From NCBI GenBank assembly GCA_028673005.1, contig CM054118.1, forward strand, positions 91,674,858 through 91,738,857: 64,000 nt of DNA, read 5' to 3'. The stretch comes from Tanypteryx hageni (taxonomy: Eukaryota; Arthropoda; Insecta; Odonata; Petaluridae). How positions within the stretch are numbered: the first letter of the stretch is position 1; each line of letters starts with the position of its first letter. The translations under genes and the position numbers were made by a program. Below are positions 12,401 through 22,432 of this stretch, one piece after another. Below the pieces are notes generated by a model. The model searched no databases. It saw nothing but the letters and a program-made list of their open reading frames with translations, and had not been told where the DNA came from.

Positions 12401-15400
12401 AAACATACAATTCTTGCATTTTAAATCACATTTTATCAGATTGTGGCCATGTAGATAATTATTACCGAATTCGGCTTGAGCATAGATGAGTGAAAAAATG
12501 GTTTATTTTCTTTTCCACTTGACTACCTTTCAGCAATGGACAGTAGATCCAGACACACAGTATAAACAGTAACATTTATTAATTTTTTTATTAAAAAAAT
12601 ACATGCAAAATATAATGTAAGAAAGAGATTATGACATTGCTTTAGTATTTTAAACCTGATAATGCTCTATTAATTTGTTTTCCAATTTTTCTCTATCATT
12701 GATAAACTATAAATTACAAATGGTATTTATTGTATGAGAATTCCTTGGAATGACTAACACATATGTACTGAAACATTTCCTGTCAATATAAATAATCAAG
12801 AATTAAATTTTGGAGCCCTATGGTTAATTACAATAAAAATTGAAAAGGGAGAAACCTCCTTAGAACCATAAAAATTAAAAAAGAAGTACACAAATACACA
12901 CCAGTTTAGGGGAAATTACTCCACGCCAGGGACCAAACTCTCATACAAACTCACACACTCTGGGTTTAGGGGAACTACTCCACGCCAAGGAATCTTGTTT
13001 ACATGCGCACAAATTATGCAAGTAAATAAACTAAAATTTTTTAAAAAGAATACATATTTCAGAATCAATGATTCCATCCTCAGTAATTGCTCAGATTGTA
13101 AAGATCAATCTTGTTTTCTTTTTCAATTCAGTCGAATATTAGTATTGTAATATTTTAAATTATTTGATAAAGGCTACTTTGACCTCAATCAATCTCTCGG
13201 CTGTCATCTAGGATAATTATTTATTAGTTATGGTAATAAAAGTTTGTTTGCAGTTTTCATTGGCAGTGCAGTCATAATTATTATATTATTTAAGCTCTCC
13301 ATAATTAAATGCAAAATGTCTCATCATAATGTCTCTGTAATTGTGATGATAGGGCAATGGTTGCTCGGTCATACCGAGGGTCTTCATCTTCATCCCCATG
13401 GGCAACACTTACTCCATCATTTCGAATGGGAAGAGCTCGTCAGTCAGGGACAGCTTTGGATCCAAGTGTGACGCAGAAGGTTCTTCTCCGAGCACATCAA
13501 GCATCTAATGGAGTTGATCCCTTGTATACTCTCCGGGAAGGTAAGAAAATATTTTCTATATGAACAAAAATATTTGTTTATAAGAGTAATGTATATTAGT
13601 GATATTCTGTTTTTTCCATTTTTAACTGAAACATTGAGATGAAATAATGTATGTCAAAATTTTGATGTTTTTGTGAGGAATAAAAGTGATTGTCATTCAG
13701 TTATCTTGTCTGAGTTATTTGAAGCCAGGTTATTTAAAAATAATGGATTCTTCTTGTTTATTTTAATCATGTTTTCATATAAAAGTTCATATTTTAACAT
13801 GCCATCCATAGTTCATAATTTTCTTACAAGATGTGCTGATGGTTGGAAAATTCAAACCTTAAGAGCTGTGTTTTTATGAAACTATTTAAAAAGGAGTTGA
13901 GTATTCCATTATGTTAAAACATGGTTAGACATTAAAATTTGATTGAAGACTTGAGTACAATCATTGTAAGTGCCATGGACTGGCAATAAGGTCCACCAGA
14001 CTTTTGGGGGCCACATTAGGGCTGGTTGGCTGGTTAACTAACAGTGGTGGGGAGTAGTTTGGTTTATGAGGTGGAGCGAGTTGGGTCAAAGCCTGGAAGA
14101 TTTTTTTCCAGTCTGCCCCTTTTTTGTTTATAGACGTTTCAAAAAAATTGTTTTTGTAATGCCTTTGTTTTGCCAAATAATTTTTTAAAAAGTGCATTTA
14201 ATTTCCTTTAAATTTTTATGCATTCTTTGCACGAAGTGAATGCATATAGAGTAGATCGTTTCCATCCGTTTGTCCATCTGTCCATCCATCTGCATGTTTA
14301 AACTCGGGAACCACTTGACGTATTTTGATGAAATTTGGTATTGGGGAGTTTTACTAAAAAGTTTTTGATCTCAAAGAACACATTTGGAAACTGTGTACTC
14401 CAACATGGAGTACACCTTTCCATAATTGTAAAGTATTGTCAAAGGAGGTTATAAGGTTGCTTTTTTAAGCCTGTTAATTTACTTTGCTTTGATTTTTAAT
14501 GCTTAATGATTTACATTAACCATTAATCTAGACTCTAAAAATCAATAAAATCTTTTGAGAGAGATTTTATGTTGTATTCAGAGCTGGGACAGGACATTTT
14601 TGCCCCCTAAGAAATGCTTGAAATTTGTCCTCTCCTAATAAAAGTGTACAGTACACATTTTTATCTCTCAAAACTAGTTCATTCACAACGTTGATGAAAA
14701 TAAAATATATAAATATATTTTATAATATAAAATGTTACATTTTAAAGTTCAAATTGACATTTGTCACACCCCTAATCGTGCTGCATCCTAGGTGGGTGCC
14801 TAGCTCGGCTATCCCTTGTCCCAGCTCTGATCGTATCTATTAATACATCATTTTATATGATTTCAATGTCTGGGGATTTAGTTAAATTTTTAATATATTT
14901 AAGTTAATCTAATTTCATAAAATTCCTTCATTAAGATTATAGATGTTTTCACTTGGAACACAATTGAAAATTTATGTAAAAAGATTTTCATACGTGATTT
15001 GTTTCACCACCAGGACGTGCAAGCAGTTTGGGTATGAACATCAAGAAATCTGAGCCAAGCTGTGGATCTACACCTGCTCGATTATGCAAAACACGCTATA
15101 ACACAACAGCACCAATGTATGGAGTATCACTTACGTCTGGTCAACCCGTTACCATTGTACAGAAGTTTCCAGATCTGTTACAACAAGTAGTCTTTGAAGT
15201 TTGCGAGTATGTATTATAAAGATTTTATTCTCATTCAAGTAAATAAGTGTAAATATGCAAGTTCTATTTGTATAATGGTATTTATATTATTTAAAAAATC
15301 ACTGCAGTAAAGGCCTACCATGCATAATTAAGCTCTTTCTATTGCATAAAGATGAATAAGTACAGTTAAGTTTCATATTTAATTTTTTGTAGCTAATGAA

Positions 15401-18400
15401 TTGAAAAATTTTGGCCATGTTAACCTTTTTTTATTTTGGATATCACTCATGATTAGGGGGTGGTGGTGGTGGAGTGGTTCGAGCATTGGCCTTTTGAATC
15501 TGGCAGAGGTTGTATTTTTTAACCTGAGATCGACCCACCCCCTACTAATGTGGTTTGAGGAGACCGCGCAAGTCAGCGCTCCTTCCTTCAGAAGGGATGT
15601 TAAGCAGTTTGCCCCCTTGGTGCTCTTCATCAAGAATAGGCTAATGTAGGCTAATACTGTGTTTCCCTCCTCCCTTGTCTGGTGTGTAAGGAGTTATGGC
15701 TATAATTATCCAAGAGGTTAATTAGCCAAAAATACACACAAACAAACTCAAACTCATGATTTTATTGACATGATTTCAACATTCTATTTTTAGGTGGTAG
15801 CAAATTTATTACAGAGACAAAAAAACATGGCCTGCAGTGGCAGATTTAGGGGTAGATAAATTTTATTTTTTTAGGAAAAATTTTGCATGTGAAAATTAAT
15901 TTATTGAGAGGTCGGGTCTCTTGTCTGCACAGACTAAAAATTTGTGAGACTTAGGAAGCTGGGTAATGAGACGTCATCTTTGGAGGTTAGAGAGGCTGGA
16001 TTGCCGAGTGACAGAAACTGTATTTCATTCTCCATAGATTGATATGAATATTTTTAATTTGTCAGTGATAACACCAAAACTATACTCATGAGATTTTAGT
16101 TCAAAAGCTACCTCAGAGCTCTTTTGGGTTCTCATTTTTTCTCTTAAAAAACAAGAATTGCAGATGACGACTTCTTATTGCTCATTCATTTTATTGTGAA
16201 CAAGTAGTAGCAGATTTGTGCTGACCTAGGGTTGGAAGCCTCTCAGACTTATTGCTGTTTTAACCCTTTAGCCGCTAAGTTAATGAAATGGGAGAATTGG
16301 AGATATGCAGAGTTTTTTAAAAATAAAAAATCAATACATAACAATATTAAATTATAAGAATACATGTGATTTTATTTTATACAAAATGGTATATTTTTCT
16401 TTGTTAGTCATTTTAAAGATGTTTTTGTTGTGATATAATGCGTGAGAGGTACTGAAGGCATAAAAACATTAACTCTTTCGCTGCTATCGACCCATATCTG
16501 CGGGCGGGCAGAGCGGTGCCTTGACTGCTAACGACGCATATATGCGTTTCAAGCTTTTCCATTCGCTGCTCAAAAAAGATGAAAATATTTTTTCGAGATG
16601 GTTAATAATCAATATGAATGTAAATGATTGACAAAATAACTTTTAAAATATAAAGAGACTAAAAGACAAATGAAAGAACGTAGACGCGGAGCTCCTAGAG
16701 AAAGTATTCAGCACAGGCGTGCTTCAAGGTCACTGAACTCGGCGCACACGGCTGATGCAGAAGCTAAAAGTCCATAGCAGCAAAAGGGTTAAATGCGTAA
16801 ACTAGGGTGACCATATTTCAAAAAGGCGAAAACGAGACATTTCTCGAAATTTACACAAAAAAATGGGACAAAATTTTAGCAGGATTTTTTAAAACAGAAG
16901 TTTGGTTTATTTCAATCAATACATTATTTGAAAGAATTGGAACAATTCTGTAGGCAGAAAAAACATCGACACATTAAGAAAATATTTAGGTAATAATGTC
17001 TGGAGTTAAAAGAATTAAATTTACTTGGTCAAATTCCATATATTCAATTATTACAAACTACGGATGCAAGTAGGGCTGCCATCAGTGCCGTTTTGACCTG
17101 GAGACTCCGAGTCTAGAGATCTGTATCCGGGCTTGGTACAATTTCTTCAGTTCTGCAAGTTTTTCTAGACTTCTAAAGGTATAAAATATAATATGAAACT
17201 TTGGGGAAAATTTTCACTTTTCCGATTCATTGTAATATATTTATCATTACATACTTTGTTATACAGTAAAGAGATCAGATTTTTAAAATTAAAAAATGGC
17301 TGACGTAAATATTAATTTAATGAAATAAGTCGTTCAAAAGCATAATCTCAACTGGGGCTAAATAGAAATTTAGCTTAACAATCCTGAAATATAGGTGGAT
17401 GAACAACAACTTAATTTGCTTTTTAAATATTTATAAAGTTTTATTTGCAAGTAATTTGCAGCTGATGTTGAAGGAGTTGGGTCTGAAGCTGGTACTAGAG
17501 TTGATATAATTCATCCTCTTGCGCAAACGTTTTCTACTATTTATTTTATGTATTTATTGTAGTAATTTTGGATTGTTTGAAAGCAAATTGTAAAAGTCGT
17601 TGCACGAAAGTTCCCAAAAATGAGCTTTTGTCACTATCACTGCTTTGATTCTTCCAACAAGGAAATGGTTCTTTTCGTCTGTCCACAGTGCATTTGTGAT
17701 AGAAAACACTTTGTATAGCCGAGCTTGTGCCGGGAATAGCTAATGCAAATTCCAAAATCATTTGAATATTTTTAACGAAATTATTTCACCTTGCACAAAC
17801 CATCGTTCGACAGTTTCAGTTAAAGTTGGGTTTCATTCGGAAATTTTGCTTTTACTGATATTTGTAACATGGTTGTATTAATCGAAAAGCTCGTTTTCAT
17901 CTATAACTTTCATAATATATGTAGGATTAATTTTTTGTGTAACTTTGTATATTAAATGGCGCTCTCGGAAAAACGGGACAATTGGCATCCCATTTGTACT
18001 TTATTGGGACAATGGGGCACTTAACTGAAAAATGGGATGACCCCATTAAAAATGGGGCATATGGTCACCATAGCGTAAATGTGTTCACAGCAGTTAAAAG
18101 GTTAATGAGCCAAACAAAATTTATTTTTAGCACCTATTATTTTTTCTTGATCAACTCATTATGTTATTGATTAATGTATATGTGCATAGTGTGGTAAAAT
18201 ATGCATTTAAATTAGAACTGGATGACTGTGGACCCAAAAATCTAAATGTAAATAAAAGCCATCATCGTTGTTTTGTGATTTTTAATTTTTTCCTTTAATT
18301 CCTTTAACTATACAGCATTTTGTCTTTTCTATTATTTCCATTTATCTGTGAATGACGAGTGGTGTTTATTCACCAAGTGGTTATTAAATAACTTTTTTTG

Positions 18401-18604
18401 TTTTCCAGATCAAGTGAATGTGATGTAGTTCGAGGAGAGTGTACACAGACTTACGTTCCATATCTTTTCTTGGTGATCCCTCTTGGGCCAGTAACACTCA
18501 CCGGCCAAGATTATGTATTAGTGGAAAGTGGATGTGTCTGTCGCCCTAAATATGCCTCAACTGTGTCTGAGCCTAGTGCCATTTCTGCTATTCCTAACTT
18601 ATGA
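9186..18604 (+). CDS. Spaetzle-like secreted cystine-knot ligand, four-exon gene model
   Basis: Joining 9186-9406, 13353-13540, 15014-15206 and 18409-18604 gives 798 nt, an uninterrupted 265-residue protein ending in TGA. All six internal splice borders are GT/AG and phases match. The first 35-40 residues include a signal-anchor-like hydrophobic run, with Met23 starting a classical signal peptide ending near SVAT. Residues about 74-150 are a Ser/Arg-rich prodomain-like part. Residues 153-250 form the Spaetzle-type domain with Cys at 153, 161, 200, 205, 212, 243 and 245. From Cys161 on, the spacings resemble Drosophila Spaetzle C-106 (about 39 residues to the next Cys, then 31 and 33 residues from Cys212 to the last two), and a VTIVQKF..LLQQVVFEVC block matches the family's WQLIVN..Y.QAI.IEEC block. 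Family members are proteolytically activated dimers that bind Toll receptors in immunity, patterning or neurons. An N-glycosylation site is at Asn166. The family's CC-x-C ending is GC-x-C here, and Cys161 or Cys153 is extra. The family is likely; the paralogue is undecided. The exon 1 donor is the weakest part. Confidence 0.75.
9536..9660. repeat. Pyrimidine-rich minisatellite (CCCTCCCTCCCAT)n
   Basis: About nine near-identical 12-13 bp units of CTCCCTCCCATC run along the + strand, an almost pure C/T tract lying 130 bp downstream of the gene 1 first-exon donor. The open frames across it are consequences of the repeat. Confidence 0.95.
9661..10421. other. Intron 1 of the Spaetzle-like gene, unremarkable part
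   Basis: C/T-rich sequence fades into ordinary AT-rich intron. I see no gene, terminal repeats or conserved motif up to the mariner left end. Confidence 0.4.
10422..11640 (+). mobile_element. Truncated mariner-type transposon
   Basis: A mariner-type left end, AGGGCGTGCTGAAAAGTAAT, at 10422 precedes a degenerate transposase. No matching right inverted repeat appears after the coding part, so the right end is lost or too decayed to recognise. It lies in intron 1 of the Spaetzle-like gene, same strand. Confidence 0.85.
10580..11617 (+). pseudogene. Mariner transposase pseudogene lacking the first catalytic segment
   Basis: The reading begins at ATG 10580 (MVECNDSMSVRLKQHAVIEF), shifts frame near 10700, continues through the HTH part (KHRSGRPQT, SQQAIADKTGISCERVQ), then MLTAELKQ..MYICQELQLCYESEGDQFL. 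The segment expected to hold the first catalytic Asp (a GDETW-type motif) is missing around 11060: the sequence jumps to HHFEPEQKRQSMEYRHKGSP in another frame. The second and third catalytic regions survive: LLQHDNERPHTS and YSPDLAPSDFH. It ends VDRRGDYVKK-TAA. The product cannot be active because of a frameshift and the deletion. Confidence 0.9.
12004..12480. repeat. Dispersed repeat, copy 2 (related to 3860-4175)
   Basis: It shares ordered blocks with the upstream copy: CCGATTTTCATGAAACTTGG, GGGAAAAGAATGTAGATTCT, TTGATCATATTTTCTTGAAT and CCGAATTCGGCTT. This copy is longer and lies in intron 1 of gene 1. The transposon class is unknown; no protein is decipherable. Confidence 0.6.
12481..13352. 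other. Rest of intron 1 with a short direct repeat
   Basis: AT-rich sequence. Two copies of TTTAGGGGAAxTACTCCACGCCA occur about 59 bp apart at 12905 and 12964. Nothing else is recognisable. Confidence 0.5.
13353..13540 (+). CDS. Spaetzle-like gene, second coding exon (prodomain)
   Basis: The acceptor is the AG at 13351-13352 and the donor is GTAAGA at 13541. The exon encodes a Ser/Arg-rich stretch, roughly residues 74-136, with RSYRGSSSSSPW near its start and HQASNGVDPLYTLREG at its end. No cysteines are present, consistent with a prodomain. The exon ends in phase 1, which exon 3 completes as a Gly codon. The acceptor tract is only weakly pyrimidine-rich. Confidence 0.7.
13541..14578. other. 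Intron 2 of the Spaetzle-like gene, first part
   Basis: AT-rich intron. At about 14265-14345 there is a GTCCATCTGTCCATCC run followed by CACTTGACGTATTTTGATGA and AATTTGGTA, the look of an old interspersed-repeat end, but no borders are definable. Confidence 0.4.
14579..14829. mobile_element. Small hAT-like MITE in intron 2
   Basis: Ends CAGAGCTGGGACAGG and CTTGTCCCAGCTCTG are inverted copies. The 8-bp flanks are GTTGTATT and ATCGTATC (5 of 8 match), consistent with an old hAT insertion. There is no coding content. Confidence 0.75.
15014..15206 (+). CDS. Spaetzle-like gene, third coding exon (first half of cystine knot)
   Basis: The acceptor CACCACCAG precedes 15014 and the donor GTATGT begins at 15207. 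It encodes residues 137-200 plus two bases: a basic linker (NIKKSEP), then Cys153, Cys161, the NTT glycosylation sequon, and the conserved hydrophobic strand ending VVFEVC (Cys200). The later in-frame GT at 15211 would break the join to exon 4. Activation cleavage in this family occurs just before the knot; a basic site at IKK or the Arg138 region is a candidate. Confidence 0.8.
15449..15745 (+). repeat. tRNA-derived SINE
   Basis: The head contains a polymerase III A box-like TGGTGGAGTGG (about 15467) and, some 60 bp later, a degenerate B box-like GATCGACCC. A tRNA-unrelated body follows with a short A-rich ACACACAAACAAAC end near 15745. The head resembles the tRNA-Leu/Ser type, but I would not fix the source tRNA. 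It lies inside intron 3 of the Spaetzle-like gene. Confidence 0.6.
15746..16472. other. Intron 3 sequence with a possible piggyBac-like end
   Basis: Mostly featureless. TTTTAACCCTTTAGCCGCTAA at 16258-16278 resembles the ends of the TTAA MITE just downstream and may be one end of a related, truncated element. Confidence 0.35.
16473..16788. mobile_element. piggyBac-type MITE with TTAA target duplication
   Basis: Left end CTCTTTCGCTGCTAT and right end ATAGCAGCAAAAGGG are inverted copies flanked by TTAA at 16469-16472 and 16789-16792. The interior is more CG-rich than the intron and non-coding. TTAA duplication with C-rich termini is diagnostic of piggyBac mobilisation. Confidence 0.85.
16803..18072 (-). 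mobile_element. hAT element relic with 8-bp target duplication
   Basis: Left end TAGGGTGACCATAT and right end ATATGGTCACCATA are inverted copies, flanked by GCGTAAAC (16795-16802) and GCGTAAAT (18073-18080). It sits 3 bp from the TTAA of the previous MITE and inside intron 3 of gene 1. A complement-strand segment at about 17690-17760 reads LEFALAIPGTSSAIQSVF, matching the hAT C-terminal dimerisation motif, so part of a transposase persists. The TIR is shared with the hAT at 44541-46173. Confidence 0.85.
17546..17761 (-). pseudogene. hAT transposase C-terminal fragment
   Basis: About 71 codons on the complement strand. The start (LEFALAIPGTSSAIQSVF) matches the (L/I)xIPxxSxxxERxFS signature of the hAT dimerisation domain, with the central ERxFS degraded to QSVF. 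The rest is not alignable by eye. Confidence 0.65.
18409..18604 (+). CDS. Spaetzle-like gene, last coding exon (second half of cystine knot)
   Basis: A strong acceptor (TTTTTTTGTTTTCCAG) ends at 18408. The first base completes Glu201, and the exon then encodes SSECDVVRGECTQTY (Cys205, Cys212), a hydrophobic strand and ESGCVCRPKY (Cys243, Cys245), followed by a 15-residue tail and TGA at 18602-18604. The ending SGCVC replaces the usual SCCxC of Spaetzle proteins. Confidence 0.8.
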
Positions 18605-19989
18605 CTGTGAAAGCAATGGATAATTCTTGAGTGAGACCAATGTGGCAAGACCCACTTGATGGCTTGCATTGTGATTTGGAACTGACATTTTTATGAAAGG
18701 AAACCATTTCCTTCATCTGAAGATTGTTTGCTATTTTGTGAAGAGAGTTGACGCACAGTGAAGGGAAGTTGTTAGCAAAGGAAGTCGTCATCATTTGCTT
18801 CATCTTTTTCAATGAAGGATTATTATAGATCATTTTTGAGGTCTTATCTTCCATTAAACTATTTATATGACATTTAAAGTATGCTTTCATGTTTATCATC
18901 TGAAATTTAGTGAGGATTAAAACTTCACTAGAATCATCTTTTTTTAATGGCTGTTTGTGCAATGTAAATGTATTGATACTGAATTGTGATTAAAATAATG
19001 CATGCTTAATACATGAATTGGGCTTGTAATGATAAGTCATCAGTTCATTGTTGCTATAATTGTTCACATTTTTTTCATATTTAGTAAAAATTACTGTAAT
19101 ATTATTTAAAGAGAGTTCCTATGCAATAATATCAAACTCTTATATACAGCCATTGATGAAAATCAAATGCACTAATTTGAATTTGAAATTTTGTGTCAAT
19201 TAAGAATATCTAATTCAAAGTATGTTATGTACTTTCTCCAGAATTTTTTAATCAAATAACTCTGAATCAAAAGATATGTGAACAAATTTATTTAATTATA
19301 TATACTTATTTAATATCAAAGTTTATTTCTAAGTTTCACCTGAATCCAGTTATATATTTATGAATCCAAGCTGAGTTAGTCATCAAAACACCCAAAATCA
19401 GAGACATTGTGAAGAATTGAACTATATTTACCTAATAAGAATAAAATTGTTGTAAATATGCTATAATTCGAAAATTGAATATAAATTTGAAATGAATAGT
19501 GTTTCACTTTATTTGCTTCTCATCTTTAAATTCCAAATCACATAATACCAAAGTACAAAACTGATGTTTCAGAAAAAAATGTAAAATACAAAAATTATAT
19601 TTTTATTATCCAAACATACTAATAGTTCGTATTGGAAAAAATGAGTCATTGACTTACAATAATAGCAGTTTTTGATAAAAATTATTTTTGCCATATCTTG
19701 AAATATTAAATGGATTAAATTGCTATAGAAATTATGAGTGTGAAATGGATTCTTAGCCAAAGATACATCTATATCTGCATGTGAAGAGTTTTTAAGTGGT
19801 ATATAAGAATATTTAATATAATAATTTTTCCCCTCACTTGAGCTTTCATGCCTAACTTTGTAATCAAATGAATTTATGTCTAAATTAAGAATGATGTTGG
19901 AGGCACTTTTTACTGGCAAATGGATGTTGGAATAGAAAATGATTTTAATGTTATCAGATACCCCATCAAAGAATTGCATTTAAGTATAT
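18605..19989. other. 3' untranslated region of the Spaetzle-like gene and AT-rich intergenic DNA
   Basis: The 3' UTR of gene 1 should begin at 18605. Candidate polyadenylation signals are ATTAAA at 18989-18994 and AATAAA at 19440-19445. Two complement-strand open frames, 18594-18962 and 19569-19979 (136 codons), resemble no family; the second is long for such AT-rich DNA but of low complexity, so I regard it as chance. Confidence 0.45.
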
Positions 19990-21585
19990 TAACCTTTAAA
20001 CGGGCAAGCTTAATTTGTACCGTAACCGGGCAAGTGGGGTCAGATTTGATTTATATAGTTAGTAACTTAACTAAAGGAGTATGGATTTTTTTTTAATTTA
20101 TCAATAATGAAATAGTTAAGAAACATTACTATTGCATAAAATTTTAAACATTATATTTTTATTGTTGATTTTAATAATCCATTTATTTCCTTACAATGAG
20201 GCAAATTTGAATATAATGGTATGAAAATAACTACAAAATACAATTACAATTTTATGTAACATTTTTTATGCTTATAATGATCTCCACAATTATACATGTA
20301 TACTGTAGTTATTTAAAATTCTTACACTCATTACATATAGTTAGTTTCTCACTGTGCTGCTCGCATATAAATTGATTGCATGCTGTACACTGTATCTGCA
20401 CTTTCCTATCTCTTTTCCTGTCACACACATAAGAATTAAAGATACGGGTAATGTAAGGCATACCTGCACGACCATCAATATGAGAAGTGAACTGTGAAAA
20501 GTGTGGCTAAAATGAAGAAGGACCTAACCATACAGATTACTATATGAAGAAATGTGAATGTTCAAAGATTACATTGTCCCGCCAATAAGTGAAGTCCATT
20601 TCTGCCCTTCTGAAATTGTAGTGGCTACTAAAGAAACTTTCAGAGGTACTTGAAATACAAATTTTATCTTATTCGGACATGATGTTTGAAGACATTGCTC
20701 AGGTAAGATAAGAACAAGAAAAGAGACAACAACATAAAGAAAGTAAAATAGGTATTTCATTTATAAAATGTAGCAATTTATTGCAAGTAATAAATTTCTT
20801 TGTTCTATAGAGACAATAATTATTATTTATATTTCTTTCTGACCATGGAAAATCAAAGAATAACAAACTCTAGCATCAATTACAAAAATACCAGAAAAAT
20901 GACAAGAGGCTTCCACAGATAAAATTTCGAATACACAATTTTATTCCCGGAATCGCTAAAAAAATAAAATACCTCAACATTATTATTTATCTTATGAATG
21001 TAAGTATTATTTACATGCTCTTACATGAAAAATACATAATAAATTACATAGAACTCATGTGGGTTTTTGGTAACATTACCAGGCAAGTGGGGTCAATAAT
21101 GATCCCAATCCTAAATTTATTATTTATCTTGTTATATGAAACAAATTATAATAATTTTCATTCACATAGAAGGAACTTAGTAGTAAATAAATATATACAA
21201 AAATCGAGAAGTTGCATAAAGTAAAAATTTTTCGATTGATATGTTTCACTCAATTGGCTAGGAGAAGAGAGACCCATTGCTTTTGCCTCTCAGTCACAGA
21301 ATAAGGCTGAGAGAAATTGCTCACAAATAGAGAAGACTTAGCAATTTTGTTTGATGTAAAAAATGTTTACACAATAGTTGAATGATAGACATTTTATTTT
21401 TTTTAATTATCACCAGTCATTATATAGTTTGGTTGAGAAGAAAGGAATGCTATAAATGGCTGCTAAAAGAGTGTAGCGTTATGCTATTGCACTTGAATGA
21501 TTATAAGAAATAGCACATTAGGCAGCAGAAACCAGGCTGGAATATAGGTCAGCATGGTTACTAATCAGTGAATAAGAAAAAGGTT
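19990..21585 (-). mobile_element. piggyBac element relic
   Basis: The borders are TTAACCTTTAAACGGGCAAG on the left and ...AAGAAAAAGGTTAA on the right, giving TTAA at both sides. The word GGCAAGTGGGGTCA recurs inside near both ends (about 20028 and 21083). On the complement strand, 20300-20460 encodes a C-terminal cysteine-rich domain (see next entry). The rest of the transposase is not readable. Confidence 0.6.
20312..20465 (-). pseudogene. piggyBac transposase C-terminal cysteine-rich domain
   Basis: The complement strand reads YVCDRKRDRKVQIQC, TACNQFICEQHSEKLTICNECKNFK and a stop. The C-x(13)-C-x2-C-x4-C-x2-H-x7-C-x2-C pattern is the zinc-binding tail of piggyBac-derived transposases. The upstream catalytic part is missing or unreadable. 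It is too short and broken to be functional. Confidence 0.65.
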
Positions 21586-21870
21586 AAAGGATTCAGCCAG
21601 TAAATACAGAATATATTCTATAGCTTGAAATTCATACGGAGTGAGCGTAAATAATCAATCAATCACATGCATTTTTGTTTCTACTTGACCTGCAAGTATA
21701 GAAGGTGATATTTGACTAGCAATTAAAAATTCAGGATCAATCTAGTTTAAAGCAGGGGTCGGCAACCCTTTCTGCATGGTGGCCTGCATTTGTAGTTGTG
21801 AATGCTGAATTGGAAATGACAAGAGCTTTAATGGGCCAGATGAGTGTTAACATTGGAAGTTAACCAGAGA

Positions 21871-22282
21871 CAGGGCCGTGCAAATGGGGAGTGCATTGGA
21901 TGCACCGCACCAGGACCCCCGATCTAGCGGGCCCCAATTGAGGGAGCATAGAATTTGAAATGTTTTTAAAAAACTGTTTATTTTGACTATTTATCAAAAT
22001 ATAATAATATTAAAATACATAAAACATATTTGTGTAAATTCCCTCTGTGTGTCAAGTTGATGATAACATTTAATAATGTCTATTATATGTGATTGTTTTG
22101 TTTTGACTCTTATCAAAACATAACAATATTTTAAGATTTTATTTTAATAATATTAAAATAATTGTAATAATTAATACTTCATAAATAAATGCTCCACTTT
22201 ATATTTTTTGTCTCAACATAAATAAATGAGGCCCCTTAACCCCTTTTGCATCCGGGCCCCCAAGTACCTTTGCACGGCCCTG
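21871..22282. mobile_element. hAT MITE with perfect target duplication, nested
   Basis: Ends CAGGGCCGTGCAAATG and CTTTGCACGGCCCTG are inverted copies, flanked on both sides by the identical octamer ACCAGAGA (21863-21870 and 22283-22290). The perfect duplication suggests a younger insertion than its host element. It is non-coding and AT-rich inside. Confidence 0.9.
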
Positions 22283-22432
22283 ACCAGAGATTCTGTGGTC
22301 CAATAGTAGTGAGAAACAAGTCTAAATGACATATTATAGCATCGAACTTCAGCAGAGAAGGTTTTGAGACCATAATTTAAAAACAATAAATACGAAATTG
22401 TCAATGTCAACACAGTCTGTTGTGTGGAGTCC

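Noticed and set aside
18594..18962. A 122-codon complement-strand frame overlapping the end of the Spaetzle-like gene
   Set aside because: It lies antisense to the expected 3' UTR and resembles no protein family.
19569..19979. A 136-codon complement-strand open frame in the intergenic region
   Set aside because: The base composition is extremely AT-rich, the product is Ile/Asn/Lys/Phe-rich with no motif, and there is no splice or transposon context.
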